Assembly (NCBI GenBank): GCA_958009055.1
Contig: OY253649.1
Span: 1,054,001-1,118,000, forward strand
Direction of reading: 5' to 3'
DNA from: Choricystis sp. odSpoLacu1
Lineage: Eukaryota; Chlorophyta; Trebouxiophyceae
Length of the DNA stretch: 64,000 nucleotides
Part shown: positions 28,724 through 39,493 of the stretch, piece by piece
How the letters are laid out: every line of letters starts with the position of its first letter
Position numbering within the stretch: position 1 is the first letter of the stretch
Translations under genes and position numbers: made by a program
The notes under the pieces: generated by a model
Told to the model about the DNA's origin: nothing
Database searches by the model: none
Seen by the model: the letters and a program-made list of their open reading frames with translations, nothing else

Positions 28724-31264
28724 TCACCGCCCCACACTCGCCCGCCCCCCGCGCAACGCCATCGCCTTGCCCAGCACGCTCCCCACCACCCCCGCCCCGG
28801 GCGTGGCCGACGGGCGAGGCTGAAACCGGGACCTCCCCACGGGCTCGAGCCTCACGATGCCGGCCTGGTTCATCACGAGACGCGCCCGCTCCAGCATCAT
28901 GACCCCCCCCCCCCGCATCCCGGTCGGTGTCGCCACCCAGAGTGGAGCCGGTGCCGCCCCTGTGTGCGGCCCGGATGCGGAGGACGAGGTTGACGTGGTA
29001 GACGCGGGCGCAGGAGACGGCCTCCACGTCCCGCGCGACGCGCAGTGTGGAGGACTCCGGCACGGCAGCAGCAGCAGCCGCAGACTCGCGCAGCCGGGCG
29101 TGCGCCTCCAGGGGCGGCTGCATGCGCCGCGTCAACGGGCTCAGATCAAACCGCATGACGTCGGAGCACGCCGTCACCGCGCGCAAGCGCGGCTCGACGG
29201 CCCGCCACGCGACTTTGACGCGTTTCTCATACTTGATGACTTTCTCGGGTTGGGCCGCCGCCCGCGCGTGCGACCCCAGGGACGATCCCCCGTGCCGCAG
29301 AGCCAGGACGCGGGCGGCGACGGAAGACGGGTCGGTGAGGGTGACGCGCTCAGTCATGTGGCCGACGCGCGACCCGCGCGCATCGGAAAGAGACACCCGC
29401 CGGTCGGGGAACCAGGCGCCAAACCACTCGGCCACGGGTTGCAGGTAGCGCTTGCCCCACTCTTTCATCCTGTCTTTGACGACGTAGCCCCCAATTAAAA
29501 GGGCCAGGTACAGAGCTGAATACGTCGGCGCCTTGCGCTGCGACAGCCACACCGTCCACAGGGCGAAGCCCATGGCCGCCGCCGCCACGAGGGCGCCCAC
29601 GGTGTCGGCCAGCAGGTTGGAGGGGGGGCGGGACTTGGGGTGGAGGGTGATGGCGGCGCCTGTGTGGGGGGGAGTGGGGGGGGAGGGTGGGAAAAGAAGA
29701 AGAATAAAAAGACGGCCCCACCCCACCACCTCCCTCCACACACACAACACTCACGAGCATGCTTCTTTAACAACTGCAACTGATTGGTGTACGTCTCGTT
29801 GGCGGCGGGCGGGCCGTCCCGCAGCAGGGAGGCGTGGAACCCTCGCCGCACGCGGGCTGCCTCTAAACCTGCGACTGCTTCCCGCAGCAACGCCCGCACC
29901 GCGGCCTCCGGGGCGGACGGCACGCCCGCCGACGGGGACGCGGGGTCACCATCTGTGGACGGAATCGGGGCCAGCGGGTGGCCCAGCGCGCCGCGCGTGT
30001 CGGGGCTCACGCCACGCGGCGACCCGCCACTCACGGACGACCCTCCCACCGACGACGTCCGCGTCTCCTCCAACGACCGCCGACGAAGCACGGCAGAACT
30101 ACGCACCGCGTCGAGGTGGGGGTACCGCCCCGCCCACCCCCCGGGCGGCGGGCGCGGCGGGTCGCGCGGCGGCGGCGGCGGCGGCGCCACGCGCACGCCA
30201 CCCCGCCCATCGACAAACGTCATGGCGGCCGACACGTCCAGTCTTTCAGCGTCGGGGCCAAACCCGCGGAACGAGTAGGCGCGGGCCAGGGGGGAGGGGA
30301 AGGTGGAGGGTGGGAAGGGGGCGCCGTCGTGTGAGGGGTCGGGGGCGGCCGGGTCGTGCGGGCCGACCGCGACGAGCAGCTTGAGGAAAGACCTCTCGCC
30401 CTCCAGCAGCACAGACTCGTCGACCAGGCGCCACGCTTCCGTCAGCCAAAAGGGGCGCACGCCCGGCGCTTCCAGGGGTTCAGCGGCGGCTGCCAGCCCC
30501 TCCAACGCTTCACAGGCGACGCGGACAAGGTCAACCGCCGCAGCGGCCGCGCCCGCCAACGCGGCGACCGCGTCGCTGTTGTCGCCGCCGCCGCTGCCAA
30601 CCTGCTCCACCGCGCTCCTCAGCGCCGCCGCGGCCTCACTCGCCTCCCTCCTCACCGCCGCCCGAAACATGCAGGCGTGCAGGCGCAGCGCGTTGGCCGC
30701 GTCGTCGGCCGCGGCGGCCGCGGCGGTCGCTGCAGCGCGCGATTTCGACTGCGCCGTCCCGGGGACGCACCCCGTGACCCGCCCGCACGCGCCCCCACAC
30801 GGGCCCCCCACGTGGCGGGCGGCCTCCACATCCTCTGCAGCAGCCAGCACGGTGGATGCAGCCACCGCGGCTGCCACTGTTTCAGCCACCACCGCGAGGG
30901 GCGCGCCCGGGGTCGCCCTGTCGGCCAGCTCCGCCAGCGAGGTGCGCGGCGTGTGCAGGCGCACCACGCCGTACAGGTTGGAGAAGAATTCGAGGGTGGG
31001 GTGTTCAGAAAACAGGGTGGCGTCGACAAAAAAATAGGCTTCGACTCGAAACGCGCGCGACCGCCCCGGGCCGTGCGGATCCCCGATCGCGTACACAATC
31101 TTGACCTCCAGTTGACGTTCATTGTCGGCTCGCAGCTTGATGCGCACCGGGGATGGAGGCAGCGGCCCCGTGGAGGAGCGGGTGGAGAAGGCTTCCGCCC
31201 ACTTGTCGTGTGGGGCGACGCACGGGCACAGGGACCGGTACAGGCGCACTATGCCGGACGGCAT
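28724..31264 (-). CDS. Two-TM coiled protein resembling uncharacterised bacterial proteins
   Basis: About 815 aa. Exon 1 is 29755-31264 and exon 2 is 28724-29659, with a 95-nt intron. The N-terminal domain (residues 1-125) has IKLRADNERQLEVKIVYAIG and RVEAYFFVDATLFSEH, then an Ala-rich helical region. A disordered Ser/Pro-rich section follows. Next come two transmembrane helices (ADTVGALVAAAAMGFALWTV and PTYSALYLALLIGGYVVKDR) joined by a short loop, and a soluble C-terminal domain beginning KEWGKRYLQPVAEWF. The layout recalls a poorly described proteobacterial family, so ancient transfer is possible. A G12 run near 28905 breaks the frame; the continuation VMMLERARLVMNQAGIVRLE in the next frame is clearly coding. 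No function is assigned. Confidence 0.65.
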
Positions 31265-31370
31265 GGTGTGTGTGGAGAGGCAGCAGAGGTCCTGTCGCCC
31301 ACACACGGGAGGAGGGTGGGGGGCACAAGCGGCGAGGGCGCCGGGGCGCAGCTTGAAATTGGGGTTGAAT

Positions 31371-31426
31371 GGAGAAAAAATAAAAAAATAAATAAAAAAA
31401 TAAAATAAAATAAAAAAAGTGTTTTG
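31371..31426 (+). other. AT-rich island between two minus-strand genes
   Basis: About 55 bases of almost pure A/T (runs such as TAAAAAAATAAATAAAAAA) in otherwise about 70% GC DNA. It lies downstream of the ING gene stop and upstream of the 31264 start, so on the coding strand it is a T-rich block. It could be a 3'-end/termination signal or a nucleosome-free promoter element. Confidence 0.7.
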
Positions 31427-31497
31427 TGTCAAGCCGTCGCTTCATCTCTGCAGCCACATCATCATGTTTTACACACGTGCTCTCCCTCTCCTCACTC

Positions 31498-32874
31498 TCA
31501 CAACGCCAGCTCCTGCGTCATCAAGCTCATGTGGCCGTCCGCAATGATGTCGTCCAGGTTGAGGACTTCCGTTTCCCCTGTAGCGTAGGCGATGGCAGCC
31601 CTGCGCGCAGACACGTCCACCGCTGTGAACTGCACCACATACCACAGCGCGTCGTCCGGCCAGTAGAGTTCAGCTCTGCGGCCCACCAGGGCGGGAATGA
31701 TGTCGGCGTGGGTCAGCAGGCGGCCGACGGCTTGGGGGGCGGGGGCGGAGGTCATCATGCCGGGCGGGACGGATGGGGCAGCCGCGGCAGCTGCAGCCGC
31801 TGCCGCAGCAGCAGGCCCCACCGCGGGGCCGCCCATGGGTGGCGGCGGGCCACCAGCTGGCGGTGGCTGGGGAGCCGGCGGCGGCCCACCCGCAAACGGG
31901 GCGCCCGCGCGCGCCCCCGACCGGCTCGCGCCGCCCGACCGCGGTTTGCCTGCGCCCGCGCCCGCGCCCGCCGCCACGTCGGCCGCCCGCGCCCGCCGCT
32001 CGGCATCAACAGCGGCCGCGGCCGCGTCCCGGGCGGCGGCAGCGTGGGCGGCGGCGGTGGCGGCGGCGGCCGCGCGCGCGGTGGCGGCCGCGTCGGCCGA
32101 GTCGCGCCGGCGCGGCGGCGCAGGCGCGGCGGCCGCAGCAGCAGCAGCCGCAGCCACGGCCGCCCCCACCTCCACATCCATGGAGTCGCCCCGCCGGGCG
32201 GCTGACGGGGCGCGCGAGGGGCGCCCCGAGCCGCCGCCGCCGCCGTCGTCGGTGACGGCGTCGGTGTAGTCGTCGTCATCGTCATCCCCGCCCCCCCCAC
32301 TGTCCGCCGCGATCGCCACCAGGTCCGCCTCCAGCGATGCCGCCGCCCGATCCACCAAGTCGGCCGCCAGGGCTGCCAGGGACGCTTTTTCGTCGGCCCA
32401 GGCTAAGAGGAGGCGTTGGTCGGCGTCGATTGTCGCCCTCAAGTCGTCGCCGTCGCCGCCGCCGTCGCCGCTCGCGGACGCACCGCGCGACCCCGGGGGC
32501 GGGCGCCTCCCGGAGGGTGGGGGCTTGTCCAGGGCGACCTCCACGTTGGCGCGCACGGTTTCGGCCAGGGCTGGGTGGGAGGTGAAGGAGAGAGGAAGGG
32601 TTGGGAAAAGGAAAAAGGCGCGCCCACACACTCACAGCTTCCCCCACACACACACACACACTCACCCACGCTGCGCTCGTCCAGATCTTTGATGGTGTTG
32701 AGCAGGCGCGTCAGCTCGGCGGGCAGGTGGCCGATGCCTGGGGAGAGAGGAGGGAGGGGAGAAGGGAGGGTTGGTCAGGCGGGGAGGGGGGGGGGGGCAG
32801 GCAACCACGCATCTCGCCCCGTCCTGTCGCCACCACTCACTCTCCACAAAGTTTTCCAGGTAAAGGACCGACAT
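31498..32874 (-). CDS. ING-type protein with C-terminal Tudor-like domain
   Basis: A protein of 392 aa from three exons: 32841-32874, 32666-32737 and 31498-32570 (introns 103 and 95 nt). The joined start MSVLYLENFVESIGHLPAEL, then TRLLNTIKDLDERSV, is the ING N-terminal helical domain, which places INGs in histone acetyltransferase or deacetylase complexes. The domain continues in a helix with DADQRLLLAWADEKASLAAL. A long Asp-, Ala-, Gly- and Pro-rich linker follows. No PHD finger is present: the C-terminal 62 residues instead read VGRRAELYWPDDALWYVVQF and AIAYATGETEVLNLDDI, the pattern of a Tudor/EMSY-like royal-family module. The usual H3K4me3 reader thus appears replaced by another chromatin reader. 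Both ends look complete. Confidence 0.75.
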
Positions 32875-33377
32875 GGTGGGCCGGAGGGAGCGTGTGGAGC
32901 GGGCGCGCGCGCGGCGAGCAGCGCACAAAAAACGCCGACTCTCGTGTGAGGAAAAAAGGCATCGGCTCGTTCACACTCTGCGCCACTTCTCCTCTGCGCG
33001 CCCCCCCTTGTCCCCGCCTCCCCTTTGCCCAGCGCGCGCGCTTGCGTGCTTGTGTGCACTCTCTGTTTTCCACAGGGCGCCAGCCTGTCGCACCCTGTGT
33101 GCGCGACTCTTCACACACCGCCCTCTCGTTGCCCGTCTGGCGGGCTCCCCTTTGTGCACCCCACTGCGTCCTCCCCTCGCTGCGGGCGCCTCCCCACGCC
33201 GCACGCTCCTAACGCTCCTGCACGCCTTGTCGTGCCTGGGGCGGCTTGTTCTGAAACAAGAAGGCGCGTGAGGGAGAGAGAGCACACACGCTTCCCTCTC
33301 CGCACATTCGCTGGCCTCTCTCAAACGCCTGAAACACACACACGCGCGCTCAAACGCACACGCTGTGCTTGCCCACC
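32875..33377. other. Divergent intergenic region between ING and VPS4 genes
   Basis: About 500 bp without a supported gene. Reading frames here are short and look unlike protein on both strands. The half nearest VPS4 is rich in CA and CT (ACACACACGCGCGCTCAAACGC) and leads into GCCCACCATG. It probably holds both promoters and 5' UTRs. No TATA box is obvious. Confidence 0.6.
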
Positions 33378-34798
33378 ATGTACAGCAACTTCAAGGAGAA
33401 AGCCATTGGTGAGTGGAGAGGGGAGGGGGCGTGTCAGAGAGGGAGGCGCAGACATCTGCTTCGCTCGGTCCGCACCGCCGCATTCGCACCCACCCCTATC
33501 TCCCCACCCACACCCCTACACCCACCACCCACCCAGAATACGTCAAGGAAGCCGTCGTGGAGGACAACGCCGGTAACTACGCCAAAGCGCTGGACCTGTA
33601 CAGGACGGCGCTGGACTATTTTGCTACTCATTTAAAATACGAAAAAAACCCAAAGGCCAAGGAAGCCATCACCGCCAAGTTCAAGGAGTACCTGGACCGG
33701 GCCGAGTACTTGAAGGGCGTGGTCAACGGCCAGACGCCGGAAGCGGCGGCCGGCCCCGCGGGCGCGCAGAAGGCCAAGCCCGACGCAAAGGCCGACGACG
33801 ACACGGCCAAGCTCAAGGGCGCGCTCTCGTCCGCCATCCTCACCGAACGCCCCAACGTCAAGTGGGACGATGTCGCCGGCCTGGACGCCGCCAAGGACGC
33901 GCTCAAGGAGGCCGTCATCCTGCCCGTCAAGTTTCCCCAGTTCTTCACGGGCAAGCGCAAGCCGTGGTCGGGCATCCTGCTGTATGGACCCCCAGGCACG
34001 GGAAAATCCTACCTCGCCAAAGCGGTGGCCACGGAGGCCGAGTCCACTTTTTTCTCTGTCTCCTCGTCCGACCTGGTGTCCAAGTGGTTGGGCGAGTCTG
34101 AGAAGCTGGTGAATCAATTGTTCACTATGGCGAGGGAGAGTGCTCCCTCCATCGTGTTCATCGACGAAATCGACGCCCTGTGCTCGTCGCGCGGCGACAA
34201 TGAATCGGAAGCCGCCCGCCGCATCAAGACCGAGTTCCTGGTGCAGATGCAGGGGGTGGGGACGGGGAATTGTGAAAAAAGGGTGCTGGTGTTGGGGGCG
34301 ACCAACTTACCTTATGCAATGGACCAAGCCATTCGGCGCCGCTTCGACAAACGCATCTACATCCCGCTGCCCGAAGCTGCTGCCCGGGCGTCCATGTTCA
34401 AGATCCACCTGGGGGACACGCCCAACACGCTGACGGCAGAGGATTTTGATCAGCTGGGGTTGAGGACGGACGGGTTTTCGGGGTCGGACGTCGCGGTCGT
34501 CGTCAAGGACGTCCTCATGGAGCCCGTGCGCAAAGCCCAGGACGCCACCCACTTTCGCACGTCGCGGGGGCCGGACGGCGTGGACCAGCTGGAGCCGTGC
34601 TCCCCGGGGGACGCGGGCGCGCAGGCGGTGACGTTGGTGGAGTTGGCTGAAAAGGGGCTCGCTGCACGCGTGGCCACACCCCAAGTCACCATGCGCGACT
34701 TTGAGAAAGCGTTGACGCGGGCGCGGCCGACGGTGTCCAAGAAGGATCTGGAGGTGCAGGAGTCGTTCACGCGCGAGTTTGGCGAGGAGGGAAGCTGA
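33378..34798 (+). CDS. VPS4: ESCRT AAA ATPase VPS4
   Basis: An AAA ATPase of 430 aa that disassembles ESCRT-III in endosomal sorting and membrane scission. Exon 1 (33378-33408) encodes ten codons and is joined to exon 2 (33537-34798) across a 128-nt intron, giving [10 protein letters not shown] then [13 protein letters not shown]. The MIT domain spans about residues 3-75. The AAA domain has Walker A GPPGTGKS, Walker [12 protein letters not shown], the pore segment [13 protein letters not shown] and arginine fingers in [13 protein letters not shown]. The C-terminal VPS4 helix [10 protein letters not shown] is intact. The sequence is very conserved and all catalytic residues are present. Confidence 0.96.
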
Positions 34799-34899
34799 GA
34801 GAGTGGGGGGTGGTGTTTGTGGGGTTCGTTTTCCTTCTTTTGTTTTGTTTCTTTTTAAAGACACACTTATCAAAAGGATCTACGCCTCACTAGCACACG

Positions 34900-36105
34900 T
34901 CACAGCACGCACTCCGCCACCGTGTCGCCAACCCGCTCCTTTCTCCCCAGCGCCGCGGCCACCGCGTCTGCCACTGCGTCGACGTCGACCACCGCCCCCG
35001 CGCCAGCTGCCGCCACGGCGCACCCCGTGACGTCGGCCACACACTCTGCATGCGTCCACCCACTGTAACGCTCGTCTTCGGCTGTGGCAAAGGCGGCGGT
35101 GGGGCAGGGGATGTGGATGGTGGTGACGTCGGCAGGGCGCGTCTCGCGCGGCGCCGCCACCCCCCCAAACGGCACCGCCTCCACAGCCAGCGCGAGGGGT
35201 GGTGCCAGAGCTGCCAGTGCAGCCGCGTCACCTGACCGGTAGACGACGAGACGTGCGTCGGCGACGGTGGCAACCGCGTGCATGAGCCGCACGCCGCGCG
35301 GCGGGATGTGGGCCACCCGAAACGGCAGCCCAAAGGAAGCAGCGAGAGCTGTGAGAGACTTCTGCAACTCTTACTCATTAACTATGGCGTTGGAGACGGG
35401 GGCGGAGCTGGAGGACGGGTGGGGCAGCAGCAGGATGACAGCTGAGTGGTGGTTGAGAGGAAACACGGCCTCGATCGGCCGCCCAACCGCTGCATACACT
35501 GCCGCACGCAGCTCTGTCGCGCCACTCCTGCTGGCTGCGGTGGCCAGCGTGGCGTTGGCCAGGCCCAACCAGAGAGGTGGTGTTGTGCGCCCAGCGACTG
35601 GGGCCCGCGCCGCCGCCACGACACGCGGCCCGCCTGCTGCCACCTGCAGCAGTGCGCCTGCCCATCCCATTGCATCGCCCTCGGTTCCTCCCCCTGTCAA
35701 CAGCAGGGCGGTGGGCGTCTCAGCCCCCGCCGCGCGCGCCGACGCAACACGCGCGGCAGCGTCCGCCCAGCAGGCCAGTTGGGAGGGCGCCTGCACCCGC
35801 ACCAGCATGACGGGCGGCGTCACCCACGCTGTGTCTGCCAACGAGGCAATGAGAGCGGCGGGAGATGGTGTGAGCAGTGGGACGAGGGGGGACAGGACAG
35901 CCGCCAGTTCAGCGGGCGGCGTGCGCGGTCCCACCGTGTGCCAGGAGCCGCCATGCAGCCAGAGTGAGGTGGCGAGGGTGTGGGTGGAGTGGTGGTGGTG
36001 CGTGGTGGTGGCTGGGGGGGCAGAGGCGGCAAGGGGCAGGGTGACAAGGGCCAAGGCGACAGCGCCTCGGACGAGGCAGGCGGCACAGGGTGAGGGTGCA
36101 GGCAT
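34900..36105 (-). CDS. Secreted protein of unknown family, interrupted by in-frame TAA
   Basis: From ATG 36105 the frame encodes a signal peptide (LVRGAVALALVTLPLAASAPP) and about 240 further residues, then meets TAA at 35371-35373. The same frame continues for another 156 codons of clearly protein-like sequence (KSLTALAASFGLPFRVAHIP through GRKERVGDTVAECVL). A candidate explanation is a very short intron: complement(35362..35382) is 21 nt, begins GT, ends GCAG, contains the TAA and keeps the frame. All other introns here are 80 nt or longer, so a nonsense change or read error is as likely. The whole would be about 400 aa. I do not recognise the family; RGVRLMHAVATVADARLVV slightly recalls nucleotide-sugar transferase folds. 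Confidence 0.5.
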
Positions 36106-36469
36106 GCGGTGGAGGGAGGGGAGGGTGTGTGTGAAGGTGGGTCGGCCGTTTCGTTGGGTTGAAAGCGAGGGCGAGGGGCTGTGAAGCGGAGGGAAAAAAG
36201 AGTCGGCGCACGAAAACGGCGGCGGCACAACGCATGTGGCAGACTTTGGCGTGCCCACCGCCAACACACAACACCCAACCACACATAGTTGACACACCCA
36301 GCGTCAGCACACTCGTTTCACACAGGCCGCACGCGCAGCGGGCCCACCCCGCGGCCGTGAGAGAGCGCGGCGGCTCCCAGCATTTCGGCGCTGCACCCCC
36401 ACGCTCGCACCCTCCTCTCCCCCCCACCGCCTGACACACACACACACGCGCATTCACACACACTTAACC
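36106..36469. other. Divergent promoter region, secreted unknown and UTP12
   Basis: 364 bp between the minus-strand gene starting at 36105 and UTP12 at 36470. It becomes C/CA-rich before the UTP12 start (ACACACACACGCGCATTCAC). No reading frame here looks like a gene. Confidence 0.55.
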
Positions 36470-39300
36470 ATGGTCAAAGCCTACCTGCGGTACGAGCATG
36501 ACGCCGCCCTGGGCGTCGTCACGTCAGCCCCCGCCGTCGCATTCCTGGCCGACGGCCGCGTCCTGGCCACCGCCGCCCTCGAGTCGGTCGCCCTCACCGA
36601 CGCCCGCACGGGGACGGTCGTGGCCACGCTGACGCCGCCCGTCACCTCCACCGGCGTCCCCCCCCGCGAAGTCACGTCGCTGGCGTCCGCGCCGCCGCGC
36701 ACGCCCCTGCTGGCCGCCGGCCACGCCGACGGCCGGGTGCGCCTGTGGGACGTGGATGGACGCACGTGTGACGCCTGCTTGACGGGGCACGCGTCCACTG
36801 TGACCGCGCTGGCGTGGGATGGCGACGGCGGCGCGCTGGCGAGTGGCGGCGCAGACACCGATATCGTTCTGTGGGACGCGGCCGCAGCGGCGGGCACTGC
36901 CCGCCTGCGCGGCCACACAGCCCCCGTCACGGGGTTGGCGTTCATCGGGGCGGTGACGGGTGCGAGCCTGGCCGACGATGGCGACGACGACGCCTCCACC
37001 ACCACCACCATCCCGCCCCCCTCCACCACCCTCGCCTCCGTGTCCCGAGACGGCACGGTGCGGGTGTGGCACCTGCCCGCCCGGGCCTGCGTGCAGACGG
37101 TGGCCGGCCTCACCGCGGGCGGCGGCGGGGGCGAGCTGTGGTGTGCGTCGCTTGCGCCGGGTGGGAGTATGCTGGCTGTCGCGGGCACAGGCGCCGACGT
37201 CGTGTTGTTGAGGGTGGGCTTGGCACATAAGGCTGGTGGCATTACTGGCGCGGCTGCTGGTGCTGCCCCCCTGACCCTGACCCACGCCGGCACCCTGCGC
37301 CGCGCCGCCCCCGACCGCGCGGCCGCGCTCGCCTGGACGCGCGGCCGCGACGGGCGCCCCCTCCTCGCCGCCGCGTCCGCGGGGCGCGTGGTCGACTTCT
37401 GGCGCGCGCGTGGCGCGGACGAAGTACGCCGGCACGCGGTGCGGCGGGCCAAGCGCAAGCGGGATAAGAAGGGAGGCGAGGGCGGTGGCGGTGGCGGCGA
37501 CGACGCGGCTACTGCCGCCGCGCAACTGATCACCATCGACGCAGCCGACGAGCTGGAACCTCTGCCCCCCCTGCGCCTCAAACACAGGGTGCGGGGGGCG
37601 ACATGGTGTCCCTCCCGGCTGCGCGGGCGGCGGGGTGGCGGCGGAGGAGGGGCTCTGGCGCGCCTCGCGCTCGCTCTAGCCACCAACGTCGTGGAACAGT
37701 GGGACATCGCTGGACCCAAGGCGACTGCCGACGACGACGATGCCACCGCCACCCCCCCACGAACGCTGCGCCACCGTTCTGGACAGCGGCCACCGCACCG
37801 GCGTGCGCGCGGCCGCCCTTGCCCCCGACGGGCGCACCGCGCTCGCGGCCGCGGGCGACGCCGTCACCCTGTGGAACGTCGACACCCACACCCGCCTCCG
37901 CACCATCGACGTGGGTGGCGTCGGCCTGGCCGCCATGTGGGCGCCCGGGGGGCGGCACGCGGTCATTGGTGGCAAGGATGGTGATGTGACACTCATCGAC
38001 GCGACGTCCGGCGACTCGCGCCCCGTCTGTGTCGACGCGGACCCCCACGCCGGCCCCGTGTGGAGTGTCACCCCCCCTGCCCGACGCCTCCGGCTTCATG
38101 ACCGCCTCCGCCGACAAGGACGTCCGCTTCTGGGAGTGGGAGCTGGATGGTGGGGAGGGTGGCACCCAACAATTGAGTGCCGTCCACGTGCGCACGCTCC
38201 GCCTCGCCGACGACGCGCTCGCCGCGCGCGCGTCCCCAAACGGCGCCTCCATCGCGGTCGCCCTCCTCGACGCCACCATCCAAGTCTTCCACGCAGACAC
38301 GCTCAAGTTCAGGCTGGCTCTCTACGGCCACGCCCTGCCCGCCCTGGCGCTCGACATTTCTGGTGACTCCACCCTGCTCGTGTCGGGCGGCGCCGACAAG
38401 ACGGTGCGCGTGTGGGGCCTCGACTTTGGCGACTGCCACTGCTCCCTGCGCGGCCACACCGACTCCGTGATGAGCGTGTCCTTTGTCCCCGGCACCCACC
38501 ACGTGGCCACCGCGTCCAAGGATGGGACGGTGCGGTTGTGGGACGCCGACGCATGGACATCCATTTTGACACTGGATGCTGCCTCTGCCGAACTGTGGTG
38601 TGTCACCGTCTCCCCCGACGGCTCCACCCTGGTGGCGGGCGGCGCCGACCGCGCCCTGCGCGTGTGGCGGCGCACGGATGAATCCTTCTTCGTGGACGAG
38701 GAGGAGGAGAGGCGGCTGGAGTCGATGTTTGATGAGCGGGAAGCCGCGGCGACCGTCGCGGCCGCGGCCGACGGCGACACCACTGGCGCCGCCATCACCA
38801 CCACCACCACCGACGCCCTGGGGGCGGCGGACACGCTGGCAGCTGCGTTGGACGTGGCGGATGAGGACGACATCGCGGCCGCCGCGGCGGCAGCTGCAGG
38901 CGGCCCCCCACACACGCTGTCGCCGCTCCTGCTCGGCCGCACCCCTGACGCCCACGTCGCCGCCACCCTGGCCTCCATCAAGCCCGGCGGCCTGGAGGCC
39001 GCCCTCATCTGCGCCCCCCTGTCGGACGCGGTGAGGCTGGCCCGGCGGCTGAGGGCGGTGCTGCAGACGAGCGTGGGCGGCGGGAATGATGGCGCGTCTG
39101 TCGAGCTGTTGCTGCGGGCGGCGACACTACTAGTGCGCGCACACGCGCCCGCGCTCGCGGGGTCGCGCGACGCGCGGGTGGAGCTGGCCGCGCTGAAAGG
39201 GCCGCTGCGCGCGCGCGCCAAAGCGTTGCGCGATGGGCTGGGCGAGGCGGAGGCGGTGTTGAGGGTGTTGTTGAGGGGGGTGGGTGGGCGCGAGGTGTAA
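36470..39300 (+). CDS. UTP12: U3 snoRNP WD-repeat protein UTP12/WDR3, two frame breaks
   Basis: The small-subunit processome subunit UTP12 (WDR3/DIP2), about 943 aa like the human protein. Two seven- to eight-bladed WD40 propellers are followed by the Utp12 C-terminal helical domain. Diagnostic segments are YLRYEHDAALGVV at the N-terminus, DDALAARASPNG, TLKFRLALYGHALPAL, VRVWGLDFGDCH, DSVMSVSFVPGTHHVATASK and FFVDEEEERRLESMFD. The frame shifts twice: near 37760 in a C7 run (continuing as HERCATVLDSGHRTGVRAAA) and near 38075 in another C7 run (continuing as SPPLPDASGFMTASADKDVR). Both continuations are exact family sequence, so homopolymer errors are the likely cause. Acts in the nucleolus in 18S rRNA maturation. 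Confidence 0.9.
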
Positions 39301-39493
39301 AGTGTGAAGGTTTCGTTTTTCGACACAACTCGCCTCCAGTTACTAATCACTGCGCCGACGCGTCACCCCGCGCCCCCCGCCCCTCGTCCCACCCTTTGTG
39401 GGCTAGTCGACACAATCAGAGGTCACGCCGTCGGTGTTGGTGGCGCGTGCCCTGACGCGGGTTTGAGGTAGAGAGACGCACACAAAAAACACA

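Noticed and set aside
36481..37752. A 423-aa minus-strand frame opposite UTP12
   Set aside because: WD40 sequence on the plus strand explains the region; the minus frame is low complexity.
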